From: Oscillospiraceae bacterium
GTDB lineage: Bacteria; Bacillota; Clostridia; Oscillospirales; Oscillospiraceae
Direction of reading: 5' to 3'
DNA: 40,429 nucleotides
Assembly: GCA_016293865.1 (NCBI GenBank)
Contig: JAEDDG010000018.1
Span: 1 to 40,429 of the forward strand
The notes under the pieces were generated by a model that worked only from the letters and a program-made list of their open reading frames with translations, did no database searches and was not told the DNA's origin. The translations under genes and the position numbers were made by a program. This document shows, piece after piece, positions 23,754 to 32,018 of this stretch (position 1 is its first letter; each line of letters begins with the position of its first letter).

Positions 23754-24950
23754 TTACTTCTTTTCGGTGAGCGCTTTTGTGTCGCGGGCGATCATCAGTT
23801 CTTCGTTTGTGGGGATAACCAGAACGCGGACGGCGGAATCGTCGGCGGAGATGTCAATTTCCTGGCCGCGGATCTTGTTCTTTTCGGGGTCGATCTTAAC
23901 GCCCAGATACTCCAGGCCGCTGAGGATGCGTGCACGCATCTCGGCAGAGTTTTCACCGACGCCGGCGGTGAAGACGATGGCGTCGACGCCGCCCAGAGCT
24001 GCCGTGTAGGCGCCGATGTACTTGCGGACTTCATATGCGAACTTGTCCAGAGCCAGCTGCGCACGCTCGTTGCCCTCGGCCGCTGCGTGATCAATGTCGC
24101 GGAAGTCGGAGGACACGCCGGACAGGGCAAGAACGCCGGACTTCTTGTTCAGAATATTGAGCATCTCATCGACTGTGTAGCCGTAGCGGTTCATGATATA
24201 CTGCACAACGCTGGCGTCCACGTCGCCGGAACGGGTGCCCATGGGGACGCCGGCAAGAGGCGTGATGCCCATGGAGGTGTCCATGCATTTGCCGTCCTTC
24301 ACGGCGGACAGGGAGGAGCCGTTGCCCAGGTGGCAGTTGATGATCCGCAGATCTTTCCTGCCGCCCAGCAGTTCGATCGCGCGGCTGGTCACGTACTTGT
24401 GGCTGGTGCCGTGGAAGCCGTAACGGCGGACGTCGTCCTTTTCATAATACTCGTACGGGACAGCGTACATATAGGCCTTGGGGGGCATGGTCATATGGAA
24501 AGCTGTATCGAATACGGCGACCTGGGGCTTGCCGGGCATAACCGCCTGGCAGGCCTGGATGCCCATGAGGTTTGCGGGGTTGTGCAGAGGACCCAGAGGG
24601 ATGCAGCGCTTGATGGCGTCGATGCAGGCGTCGTCCACCACGCAGGAGTCGGAGAACTCCATGCCGCCGTGCAGAACACGGTGGCCCACTGCGTCAATTT
24701 CATCGACGGAGGAAATCACGCCGCAGTCCGGATCAACCAGGACCTTCAGAACGGCGGCAATCGCCTCGGAATGAGAGGGGAATGCCATATCCGCTTCAAA
24801 AACGTTTTTCCCGTTTTTGGGGGTGTGCTTGATGTGGCCGTCAATGCCGATGCGCTCGCAAAGTCCCTTTGCCAGAACTGTCTCGGTGTCCATATCGAAC
24901 AGCTGGTATTTCAGAGAAGAGCTTCCGGCGTTGATCACAAGAATTTTCAT
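23754..24950 (-). CDS. ackA: Acetate kinase
   Basis: A 398-residue acetate kinase: acetyl-phosphate + ADP to acetate + ATP, the energy-conserving last step of acetate formation. Motifs: VINAGSSSLKYQLF (phosphate-binding, N-terminal), GHRVLHGG (with substrate Arg), DTAFHMTMPPKAY, HGTSHKYVTSRA, CHLGNGSS and the C-terminal TNEELMIARDT. It complements nifJ (acetyl-CoA supply). Phosphotransacetylase (pta) is not in the window. The gene stands alone with its own promoter and terminator and is divergent from tmcAL, which also uses acetate. Confidence 0.98.
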   Translation of the reverse strand: MKILVINAGSSSLKYQLFDMDTETVLAKGLCERIGIDGHIKHTPKNGKNVFEADMAFPSHSEAIAAVLKVLVDPDCGVISSVDEIDAVGHRVLHGGMEFSDSCVVDDACIDAIKRCIPLGPLHNPANLMGIQACQAVMPGKPQVAVFDTAFHMTMPPKAYMYAVPYEYYEKDDVRRYGFHGTSHKYVTSRAIELLGGRKDLRIINCHLGNGSSLSAVKDGKCMDTSMGITPLAGVPMGTRSGDVDASVVQYIMNRYGYTVDEMLNILNKKSGVLALSGVSSDFRDIDHAAAEGNERAQLALDKFAYEVRKYIGAYTAALGGVDAIVFTAGVGENSAEMRARILSGLEYLGVKIDPEKNKIRGQEIDISADDSAVRVLVIPTNEELMIARDTKALTEKK

Positions 24951-24965
24951 GACTACAATCCTTCC

Positions 24966-24994
24966 TTGCTAAAGTAATGTGGTTCGTATAAAAT
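24966..24994 (+). promoter_or_regulatory. Probable promoter of tmcAL
   Basis: TTGCTA (24966-24971), 17 nt, TAAAAT (24989-24994), about 75 nt upstream of the tmcAL ATG and overlapping the ackA leader on the other strand. Confidence 0.55.
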
Positions 24995-25006
24995 AAGATC
25001 TGTGAC

Positions 25007-25035
25007 ATTATAAACCATTTTTCCAAGGATAACAA
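25007..25035 (-). promoter_or_regulatory. Sigma-A promoter of ackA
   Basis: On the minus strand: TTGTTA (complement of 25030-25035), 17 nt, TATAAT (complement of 25007-25012). The ackA and tmcAL promoters face each other so that the two transcripts overlap at their 5' ends by a few tens of bases. Confidence 0.7.
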
Positions 25036-25074
25036 TATGATTTGCGAAATTTATCGTTGAAAGGGTGCCTGAAC

Positions 25075-26271
25075 ATGGAAGCAGCTGGCGTAATCTGCGA
25101 ATATAATCCGTTTCATGCCGGACATCAGCACCATCTCGCGCAAACCAGGAGAATCACCGGCTGCGGTGCGGTGGTCTGCGTGATGAGCGGAAATTTTGTT
25201 CAGCGCGGCGAGCCGGCAATCCTGTGCAAAACGGCGCGGGCGGAGGCGGCGATCCGCGGCGGCGCGGATCTGGTTCTGGAGCTGCCGCTGGCCTGGGCGC
25301 TTTCCTCTGCAGAAAACTTTGCTTACGGCGGCGCTGCGCTTCTGGCTGCCACCGGCGTATGCCGCTGGCTGTCTTACGGCAGTGAAACCGGCGACGCACA
25401 GGCTGCGCGGAGAGTGGCTGAAGCGCTTGTGACGGCGCAGGCAGATGAGGAAATCCGCCGGGAACTGGCCGGCGGAATCCCGTATGCAGCCGCACGGCAG
25501 CGGGCGGCGGAAGCGCTGGCTGGTGCAGACGCGGAAATCCTCCTGAAACCCAACGATCTGCTCGGCGTTGAATACGTGAAGGCGCTTCTGCGCCTGCATG
25601 CCGATCTGGAGCCGGTGGCTGTGAGCAGGGAAGATGCGGGCCATGACGGCGGCCGGCAGGGGGAGACAGCCAGCGCATCATATATCCGCAGTCACGTGCT
25701 GTCTGGGGAGAGCGGCTGGCCCTGCGTGCCGGAGCCGGCTGCGGAAATCTGCCGCAGGGAGACAGACGCCGGAAGGGGTCCGGTCTCTCCCGCAGCGGCG
25801 GGGCAGATGATTCTCGCCCGGCTGCGCACCATGACAGCGGCTGATTACGAAGCGCTGCCCGCCGGCGGCGAAGGACTTGCTGACCGGCTGGAAAAGGCCG
25901 GCCGCACGCAGCCGACGGTTCAGGCGGTGCTTGACAGCGTAAAGACAAAGCGGTACGCTATGAGCCGGATCCGCCGCCTGCTTTTATATGCGCTGCTGGG
26001 CATACAGGCAGACGATCTGTGCGGACTTCCGCCATACCTGCGGGTTCTTGCCTTCAACCGGACCGGCCGCATGCTACTGGCCGACATGCGGAAAAAAGCC
26101 GCCCTGCCGGTAATCACCAAACCTGCTGCGGGACTTCGTCTCGGCGGACGTGCGGAGAAGGTTCTGCGTACGGAGGCGCAGGCGGACGACTTATATGCGC
26201 TGTGCTTTCCGGATCCGGCACAGCGGACAGGCGGCAGCCTGTGGAGGACGAGTCCGGTTTGTCTGGAATGA
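25075..26271 (+). CDS. tmcAL: tRNA(Met) cytidine acetate ligase TmcAL (YlbM family)
   Basis: A 398-residue TmcAL, which uses ATP and free acetate to make N4-acetylcytidine at the wobble position of elongator tRNA(Met). The start MEAAGVICEYNPFHAGH is chosen with AAAGGGTG upstream. An earlier in-frame start at 25042 has no site. Nucleotidyltransferase motifs: EYNPFHAGHQHHL (HxGH), VCVMSGNFVQRGEPAI, LELPLAWALSSAENFA, LKPNDLLGVEYVKAL and ASASYIRS. The C-terminal half is helical. Its gene lies back to back with ackA, which generates acetate. Confidence 0.95.
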   Translation: MEAAGVICEYNPFHAGHQHHLAQTRRITGCGAVVCVMSGNFVQRGEPAILCKTARAEAAIRGGADLVLELPLAWALSSAENFAYGGAALLAATGVCRWLSYGSETGDAQAARRVAEALVTAQADEEIRRELAGGIPYAAARQRAAEALAGADAEILLKPNDLLGVEYVKALLRLHADLEPVAVSREDAGHDGGRQGETASASYIRSHVLSGESGWPCVPEPAAEICRRETDAGRGPVSPAAAGQMILARLRTMTAADYEALPAGGEGLADRLEKAGRTQPTVQAVLDSVKTKRYAMSRIRRLLLYALLGIQADDLCGLPPYLRVLAFNRTGRMLLADMRKKAALPVITKPAAGLRLGGRAEKVLRTEAQADDLYALCFPDPAQRTGGSLWRTSPVCLE

Positions 26272-26319
26272 ATCAATTCACGGAAATTTTTATGTGCAAT
26301 CAGGAAAGGAAGTCAGATC

Positions 26320-27759
26320 ATGCTGAATACGGAAATCACGCAGGGGCTGGAGCCGCGTCAGCTTTTCCACTGGTTTGAGGAGATCAGCCGTGTGCCCCGC
26401 GGGTCGTATCATGAGGAGAAAATTGCAGATTATCTGGTCGGCTTTGCAGCCGCCCGCGGACTGGACTGCGTACGGGATGAGATGAACAATGTGTTGATCA
26501 CCCTTCCGGCCACGCCCGGCCGGGAGAGCGATCCGCCGATCCTTTTCCAGGGACACACCGACATGGTGTGTGAGAAAAACGCCGATTGTACCCATGATTT
26601 TGAAACGCAGGGTATCGAGCTTTACATCGACGGCGACTGGATCCGTGCGCGCGGCACGACGCTGGGCGGTGATGACGGCATTGCAGTCGCGGCGATGCTG
26701 GCGCTTCTGGACGGCGCGTGTCCCAGCCATCCCCGCTACGAGTGCCTGTTTACCGTACAGGAGGAAGTCGGACTGAACGGCGCCGGTGCTTTTGATTACA
26801 GCCTTGTGACTGCGCGCCGGATGATCAATATGGATTCAGAGGAGCTGCATCGCGTGATTGCGGGCTGCGCCGGCGGCCTGCGCAGCGATGTGACACTGAC
26901 GCCGGAGTGGGAGCAGCCTGCTGGCGAAATGCTGCGCGTGGACGTTTCCGGCCTGTGCGGCGGACACAGCGGCGAAAACATCAATGCCGGGCGTGCAAAC
27001 GCCAATGCGGTGCTGGCCAGGATTCTGCTCAGCTGTATGCCTGCGGCGGATTACCGGCTTGCAGCGATCAACGGCGGCGCGAAGGACAATGCCATTCCCC
27101 GCGAGGCGTGGGCGCTTGTGTGCACTGCTGATGCTGCGGCGTTTACAGCGGCGGCTGAAGGGGAGGGACGGCGGATTGCTGCGGAGCTTGGCCGGGATGA
27201 CCGTGCGTTCTGTCTGACCGTGAATCCTTCGGCGGCAGCGGGGCAGGTAATGAGCAGCCTTTGGACACACCGCGCCGCTGCGCTGGCTGCGTGTACGCCA
27301 AACGGAGTGCTGGAAATGAGCAGGAATGTCCCCAGCCTTGTGGAGTTTTCCAGAAATCTGGGCGTGATCCGGACTGAAAACGGACAGGTGTGCTATACGT
27401 TTTCATCCCGCTCCGCCTATGACAGCCAGCTGGACGCATCTGCGGCGCAGCTGGACGCGCTGGCGGCGCTCTGCGGCGGCACTGTACGTCATCACAGCCG
27501 TTATCCGGGGTGGACCTATGCGAAGATGTCACCGGTGCGTGACGCGTACTGTGCGGCCTTCAGACGCGTTACGGGCGAAGATGCGGAAATCGCTGTGATT
27601 CATGCCGGCCTTGAGTGCGGGCTGATCCGCGCAAAAATTCCGGATATGGACATGATTTCCGTCGGGCCGGATATCGTGGACATTCATTCACCCGGAGAAC
27701 GCCTGAGCATCTCCAGCTGCCGGACATTCTGGCAGATTCTTCTGGAAATTGCAGGCTGA
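26320..27759 (+). CDS. pepD: Aminoacyl-histidine dipeptidase (PepD, M20 family)
   Basis: A 479-residue cytosolic metallopeptidase of MEROPS family M20C, which cleaves Xaa-His (carnosine-type) and other dipeptides. It starts with the family signature LEPRQLFHWFEEISRVPRGS. Zinc ligands are seen in FQGHTDMVCEK (His), LGGDDGIAVA (bridging Asp), TVQEEVGLNGA (catalytic Glu-Glu), NMDSEE (Asp), and a C-terminal His in VIHAGLECG. The lid domain holds GLCGGHSGENINAGRANAN. AGGAAAGGAAG precedes the ATG. It follows tmcAL by 48 nt and may be co-transcribed. Confidence 0.94.
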   Translation: MLNTEITQGLEPRQLFHWFEEISRVPRGSYHEEKIADYLVGFAAARGLDCVRDEMNNVLITLPATPGRESDPPILFQGHTDMVCEKNADCTHDFETQGIELYIDGDWIRARGTTLGGDDGIAVAAMLALLDGACPSHPRYECLFTVQEEVGLNGAGAFDYSLVTARRMINMDSEELHRVIAGCAGGLRSDVTLTPEWEQPAGEMLRVDVSGLCGGHSGENINAGRANANAVLARILLSCMPAADYRLAAINGGAKDNAIPREAWALVCTADAAAFTAAAEGEGRRIAAELGRDDRAFCLTVNPSAAAGQVMSSLWTHRAAALAACTPNGVLEMSRNVPSLVEFSRNLGVIRTENGQVCYTFSSRSAYDSQLDASAAQLDALAALCGGTVRHHSRYPGWTYAKMSPVRDAYCAAFRRVTGEDAEIAVIHAGLECGLIRAKIPDMDMISVGPDIVDIHSPGERLSISSCRTFWQILLEIAG

Positions 27760-27766
27760 CTGAATC

Positions 27767-27798
27767 AAAAAGCGCCGGCTGAAATTAGCCGGCGCTTT
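27767..27798. terminator. Bidirectional terminator between pepD and the LDH2-type gene
   Basis: AAAGCGCCGGCT (27769-27780) and AGCCGGCGCTTT (27787-27798) form a perfect stem around GAAATT. The better T-run (TTTTTGATTC) is on the minus strand, so it primarily ends the dehydrogenase transcript; pepD ends 9 nt away. Confidence 0.82.
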
Positions 27799-27817
27799 CT
27801 GCGCTGTAAGGCACAAT

Positions 27818-28930
27818 TTACTTTTCCCAGGAAAAGGTCCAGTCCATGCGGTAAAGGTCGCGCACGTCCTCCAGGGAGCGGCGGACAACGGCATTGATGG
27901 GAACGCCGTGCGCGCTGCGCTCAAGAAACGCGAGATACTCTTTTTCGCCGGCCGTATAGATGCGGTCATGTCCGGCCGCCTTGCGGCTCGCACGCAGCTG
28001 GCGCAGAATGTCGCCGGCTGTTTTTTTGAACTGCTCAGGGTCACAGAAGGCAGAGATGTCAATGGCGATGAAGAAGTGGCCCAGATGATACTTGATTTTT
28101 TCGCCGTCGGGACCGATGCCGCTGAGGGCCTTGAGATAATTCCCGCACTGCAGGGCGGCGGACAGAATTTCCACAACAGTGGCATAGCCGTAACCTTTGT
28201 AGCCTGCAAGCTCGTCCCCGATGCCGCCAAGGGGCGCGAGCGCACATGTGCCGGCGCCGAAGCCCTCCAGCGCGGCGGCAGGGTCTGTGACGGGGTTGCC
28301 GTTTTCGTCAATGACCCAGCCGGCAGGCAGTTTTTTCCCGATTCTGTTGTAATGCTCAATCTTCCCGCGCTGCGTGATCGACGTGGCGCAGTCAATGATG
28401 AATGGAAACGCTTCGTCTGTCGGAAAACCGATGGTCAGCGGATTGGTGCCCAGCATATTTTCCACACCGAAGGTCGGCGCGATGGAGGGACGGGCATTTG
28501 TACCGGTGAAGCAGATCATGTTTTCACCGGCGGCCATAATCGGATAGTAGCCCGCAATGCCGTAGTGCGTGGAATTACGCACGGCGACCATGCCCATACC
28601 GCACTTTTTTGCTTTTTCCATGGCCATGCGCATTGCACGCACGCCGATGACGTGTCCCATGCCGTCATGGCCGTCCACCACTGCGGTGGTAATGGTTTCG
28701 CGCAGGACTTCAAACTGCGTGACAGGACTTTGGATACCGGCGCGGATACGGTCAATATAAATTGGCTTGAAGCGGCCCACACCATGAGAATCAATACCGC
28801 GCTTATCGGATTCAATCAGGACATCTGCGCAGGTTTTTGCGTCTGCTTCCGGAACGCCGGCGGCAATAAACCCCAGACGCATGAATTCGTGCAGCTCATC
28901 AAAACCGGCATATACAAGTTCGGCTGACAT
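27818..28930 (-). CDS. LDH2/MDH2-family NAD(P)-dependent 2-hydroxyacid dehydrogenase
   Basis: A 370-residue member of the malate/L-lactate/ureidoglycolate dehydrogenase (LDH2/MDH2, PF02615) family, unrelated to classical Rossmann LDH. Motifs: SDKRGIDSHGVGRF (catalytic-region SHG), VRNSTHYGIAGYY (with the active-site His), FTGTNARPSIAP, MLGTNPLTIGFP and YKGYGYATVVEIL. Substrate specificity (malate, L-lactate, sulfolactate, ureidoglycolate) cannot be assigned. The ATG has GGGGGAG 6 nt upstream. It is monocistronic, with a promoter at 28977-29005, and divergent from the membrane-protein/M20 operon. Confidence 0.92.
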   Translation of the reverse strand: MSAELVYAGFDELHEFMRLGFIAAGVPEADAKTCADVLIESDKRGIDSHGVGRFKPIYIDRIRAGIQSPVTQFEVLRETITTAVVDGHDGMGHVIGVRAMRMAMEKAKKCGMGMVAVRNSTHYGIAGYYPIMAAGENMICFTGTNARPSIAPTFGVENMLGTNPLTIGFPTDEAFPFIIDCATSITQRGKIEHYNRIGKKLPAGWVIDENGNPVTDPAAALEGFGAGTCALAPLGGIGDELAGYKGYGYATVVEILSAALQCGNYLKALSGIGPDGEKIKYHLGHFFIAIDISAFCDPEQFKKTAGDILRQLRASRKAAGHDRIYTAGEKEYLAFLERSAHGVPINAVVRRSLEDVRDLYRMDWTFSWEK

Positions 28931-28976
28931 CTTGTCTCCCCCTTATAACGGAAGTTTTTGGTTTCCATCTGCTTTT

Positions 28977-29005
28977 ATTCTAAGCGTTTGTCATCTTTTT
29001 GTAAA
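28977..29005 (-). promoter_or_regulatory. Sigma-A promoter of the LDH2-type gene
   Basis: On the minus strand: TTTACA (complement of 29000-29005), 17 nt, TAGAAT (complement of 28977-28982). Confidence 0.7.
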
Positions 29006-29030
29006 GACGGAAGAATATTTCCCTGTGTGG

Positions 29031-29059
29031 GTGACAATCTGAGGAAAAAATGATAGAAT
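29031..29059 (+). promoter_or_regulatory. Promoter of the membrane-pair / M20 / ceramidase-like operon
   Basis: GTGACA (29031-29036), 17 nt, TAGAAT (29054-29059), about 30 nt before GGGAGG and the first ATG. Confidence 0.65.
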
Positions 29060-29092
29060 TTACCGTAATCAGAAATACAGGGAGGTAAAGCC

Positions 29093-29839
29093 ATGGATTA
29101 TTTGTCACAGGTGAACGCGCTGCCGCTGTACCTGATTGTTGCGGCGATTCTGCTGTTCATCCTGATCCTCTGCACAGTCTTTCTTGTGCGCAGCTACCGC
29201 GCCGGCATTGCCATCGGAATGGACCCCAAAATTCTGAAAAAGACCATCACAACCAGCGCAGTATTTACCATCCTGCCGAGCATAGGAATCCTTGTCGGCG
29301 TGGTGACGCTGTCCGGTACGCTGGGAATCCCGCTTTCCTGGCTGCGGCTCTCCGTTGTCGGTGCACTGCAGTATGAACTCTCGGTGGCGGAGATCGCTGC
29401 GGAGGCCATCGGACTGAGCGGCCTGAAGGTATCGGAGATGTCCGTCGGCGCGTATACGACAGTTTCTCTGGTGATGACCGTCGGCATTCTCGGCGGCGGC
29501 ATCTGTACGCTGTTTTTCCTGAAAAAGTATCTGAAAAAGGTTTACCGCAAACCGAAAACGCTCTCTCAGCCGGAGAGCGGGAAGCAGGGGCTTGGCAGCA
29601 TTGCCATGGTTGCCATGTTTATCGGTCTCTGCACGGCATATATTTCCTCCTATATCGGCGAATTTGTGAATCACGGCACGTATATGCCGCTGTTTACCGC
29701 GGTCGCGGCCGGACTGATTATGGCTGTCTTTGTGTTTCTGGGCAGGAAACCAAAGTTCAGATGGCTTGAGAATTTCGATGTTGCGCTGAGCATGCTGCTG
29801 GCGATGGGCGCCGCGGTTGCTCTGAATCAGCTTGTTTAA
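29093..29839 (+). CDS. DUF5058-like integral membrane protein
   Basis: A 248-residue polytopic protein that resembles the DUF5058 family by its opening helix, the conserved AYKAG-like loop (RSYRAGIAIGMDP), the long ILPSIGILVGVVTLSGTLG segment followed by WLRLS, and a YELSVAE stretch. About six to seven membrane helices: near 10-32, 52-75, 122-144, 170-190, 200-218 and 230-247. GGGAGG lies 7 nt before the ATG. It is first in a tight four-gene operon, 13 nt before a second membrane protein, and the two probably form one membrane complex, perhaps a transporter (inference). No function is established for the family. Confidence 0.8.
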   Translation: MDYLSQVNALPLYLIVAAILLFILILCTVFLVRSYRAGIAIGMDPKILKKTITTSAVFTILPSIGILVGVVTLSGTLGIPLSWLRLSVVGALQYELSVAEIAAEAIGLSGLKVSEMSVGAYTTVSLVMTVGILGGGICTLFFLKKYLKKVYRKPKTLSQPESGKQGLGSIAMVAMFIGLCTAYISSYIGEFVNHGTYMPLFTAVAAGLIMAVFVFLGRKPKFRWLENFDVALSMLLAMGAAVALNQLV

Positions 29840-29852
29840 GGAGGGGCGTACG

Positions 29853-30545
29853 GTGAACGAACAGCAGAAGCAGGCATATTTTGAGAAGTTCAACCGGCAG
29901 CTCCATATCCTCGGCAAGGTGATGCTGGCGGTTTCGCTGACGGCGCTTGTGGCGTTTTCCTTTATTGCAGGCGCAATTTACCACGTGATGCCGGAGTGGA
30001 AGGGGTTTCTGCTCGGCATTGTGAATGTCGGCATTATTTATTATCCGGTTGCGATTGTTGAATTTCTGGTTTATTCGCCCATGCTCGGCGTGGGCGGCAG
30101 CTATCTTGCCTTCCTGACCGGAAATCTGACGAATCTGAAGATTCCCTGTGCCATGAATGCCCGGGCACTGTCCGGCGTCGAGGCGGGCACGCCGGAAAAC
30201 GAGATCATATCCACGCTGAGCATTGCGGCCAGCGCGATTGTCACCATGCTGATTCTGGCAATCGGCGTGCTGATGATTGTCCCGCTGCAGCCGGTCCTGA
30301 GTTCTCCGGTTCTTGAGCCGGCGTTTGACCATGTGGTGGCGGCCCTGTTCGGCGCGTTCGGTGTCAAGTATTACATCAAGTGCCCGCGGATTGCCGTGGT
30401 TCCGTTTGTGGTGATGACGCTCCTTTGCATTTTTGTCCCTGCCGTTTTGAATTATACGTCGATCTCCATCATCCCCGCGGGACTTCTTGCCATTGCCGTC
30501 GGCTGGTTCCTGAATAAAAAAGGCCTTCTGGGCGAGATCAGATAA
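29853..30545 (+). CDS. Integral membrane protein, probable partner of the DUF5058-like protein
   Basis: The start is the GTG at 29853 (VNEQQKQAYFEKFNRQ), because AAGGAGGGG sits 6 nt before it; the frame's earlier TTG overlaps that site. The 230-residue product has a short charged N-terminus and about six membrane helices (near 22-42, 52-75, 82-98, 130-152, 165-182 and 188-218). Its loop GNLTNLKIPCAMNARA is hydrophilic and conserved-looking. I cannot name the family with confidence. Thirteen bases separate it from the preceding membrane gene and 15 from the M20 peptidase, so all are co-translated. Confidence 0.78.
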   Translation: MNEQQKQAYFEKFNRQLHILGKVMLAVSLTALVAFSFIAGAIYHVMPEWKGFLLGIVNVGIIYYPVAIVEFLVYSPMLGVGGSYLAFLTGNLTNLKIPCAMNARALSGVEAGTPENEIISTLSIAASAIVTMLILAIGVLMIVPLQPVLSSPVLEPAFDHVVAALFGAFGVKYYIKCPRIAVVPFVVMTLLCIFVPAVLNYTSISIIPAGLLAIAVGWFLNKKGLLGEIR

Positions 30546-30560
30546 TAAGGAGAGTATGTG

Positions 30561-32003
30561 ATGATTGCACTGTATATTGCTTTGGGAATCCTGGCAGTGG
30601 TGCTGGTGCTGCTGGCTGTCTGCGCTGTGCGCGCAGCCCTGTGCAGACCGCCGGAGGGGGCAAAGCGCACGCTGGAGCAGACGGAGGACGAACGCGCCCG
30701 CCGCTATGCGCAACAGCTGGCCAGACTGATCCGGTCGGAAACCGTTTCCAGCAGATATGATGCGGATAAATCCAGGTTTTACGCCTTTCATCAGGTTTTG
30801 GAAAAAGAGTTCCCGCATATCCATGCCGTCTGTGAAAAGCATGTGTTCAACGGAAGCCTGCTTTTCAAGTGGCCGGGACAGGGGAAGAGCGAGCCGATTA
30901 TGCTGATGAGCCATCATGACGTGGTGGCCGCAGACGGGAAGTGGACGCATGAGCCGTTTTCCGGAGATATTGAAAACGGCGTTCTCTGGGGACGCGGCAC
31001 ACAGGATACGAAGAGCAGCCTGTTCTGTTTCCTGACGGCGGTTGAGGAACTGATTGCCGATGGCTACACGCCTGCCTGCGACGTTTATCTGGCCAGCTCC
31101 TGTACGGAGGAGTTTTCCGGCGAGGGCGCGCCGCTGACGGCGCAGTACCTGAAGGAAAACGGCGTGCATCTGCGGCTTCTGCTTGATGAGGGCGGCGCCA
31201 TTCTTCATGAGCCCATCGGCGGCGTCAAGGGCGTTTTTGCGCTGCTGGGCGTACTGGAGAAGGGCTATGGCGATCTGAAATTTACCGCCCGCTCAAACGG
31301 CGGACATGCAAGCGCACCGGTCAGGAATTCACCGATCCCGCGCCTGGCCCGCTTTATATGCGATGTGGAAAAGCATGATCCGTTCGTATCGCAGCTGCAT
31401 CCGACCGCAAGGGAAATGTTCCGCCGTATGACGCCGTATATGTCCTTCGGCATGCGGCTGGTTTTCTGCAACCTGTGGCTGTTTTCCGGTCTGGTCAGAA
31501 AGATGATGCCGTCCATCAGCGCGCAGGGCGCAGCCATGCTGAAAACGACCTGTGCGTTTACAACAGCCAAGGGCTCCGACGGGCTGAATGTGCTGCCGCA
31601 GGAGGCGTATGTGACGGCGAACATGCGCTTTATCCATCATCAGCCCACGGATGAAAGCATTGAGATCATGCGGAAACTTGCTTCAAAATATGGCATTGAA
31701 ACAGAAGTGATTTATAAAGATTATCCGTGCCCGGTTGTGGATTATCAGAGCGATGTGTTCAGAATGGTGGAGGATGCCGTACACGAGCAGTTCGGCGGCA
31801 TCGGTGTGTGCCCGTATCCCATGACCGGCGGCACGGACTGCAAGTATTATACGGAAGTCTGTGAAAACGCGGTGCGGTTTGCGCCGGTTTATATGACACA
31901 TCAGCAGATGAGCAGCATTCACGGTCTGAACGAGAACATCACAATCGCCGCGCTGCCTGACGCTGTTGACTTTTATAAGCGGATTATTCAAAAATCTGAA
32001 TGA
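30561..32003 (+). CDS. Membrane-anchored M20 peptidase, PM20D1-like
   Basis: A 480-residue M20A-type metallohydrolase. The ATG at 30561 is preferred over the overlapping GTG because AAGGAG then lies 8 nt upstream. The N-terminal helix (about 2-25) is an uncleaved anchor or signal; the catalytic domain follows. Zinc site: LMSHHDVVAADGKW (His), WGRGTQDTKSSLF (bridging Asp), SSCTEEFSGEG (Glu-Glu), LLLDEGGA (Asp) and a C-terminal His in SSIHGLNENI. The ordering and the motif MSHHDVV resemble PM20D1/CPS1 carboxypeptidases, which hydrolyse or form N-fatty-acyl amino acids. Which face of the membrane it works on is not clear. Third gene of the operon. Confidence 0.88.
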   Translation: MIALYIALGILAVVLVLLAVCAVRAALCRPPEGAKRTLEQTEDERARRYAQQLARLIRSETVSSRYDADKSRFYAFHQVLEKEFPHIHAVCEKHVFNGSLLFKWPGQGKSEPIMLMSHHDVVAADGKWTHEPFSGDIENGVLWGRGTQDTKSSLFCFLTAVEELIADGYTPACDVYLASSCTEEFSGEGAPLTAQYLKENGVHLRLLLDEGGAILHEPIGGVKGVFALLGVLEKGYGDLKFTARSNGGHASAPVRNSPIPRLARFICDVEKHDPFVSQLHPTAREMFRRMTPYMSFGMRLVFCNLWLFSGLVRKMMPSISAQGAAMLKTTCAFTTAKGSDGLNVLPQEAYVTANMRFIHHQPTDESIEIMRKLASKYGIETEVIYKDYPCPVVDYQSDVFRMVEDAVHEQFGGIGVCPYPMTGGTDCKYYTEVCENAVRFAPVYMTHQQMSSIHGLNENITIAALPDAVDFYKRIIQKSE

Positions 32004-32018
32004 AAGAGGGAGTTGTTA

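Noticed and set aside
29757..31208. A 483-codon minus-strand frame across three genes of the M20 operon
   Set aside because: It spans three well-supported genes with ribosome binding sites at each start, and its own translation has no recognisable features.
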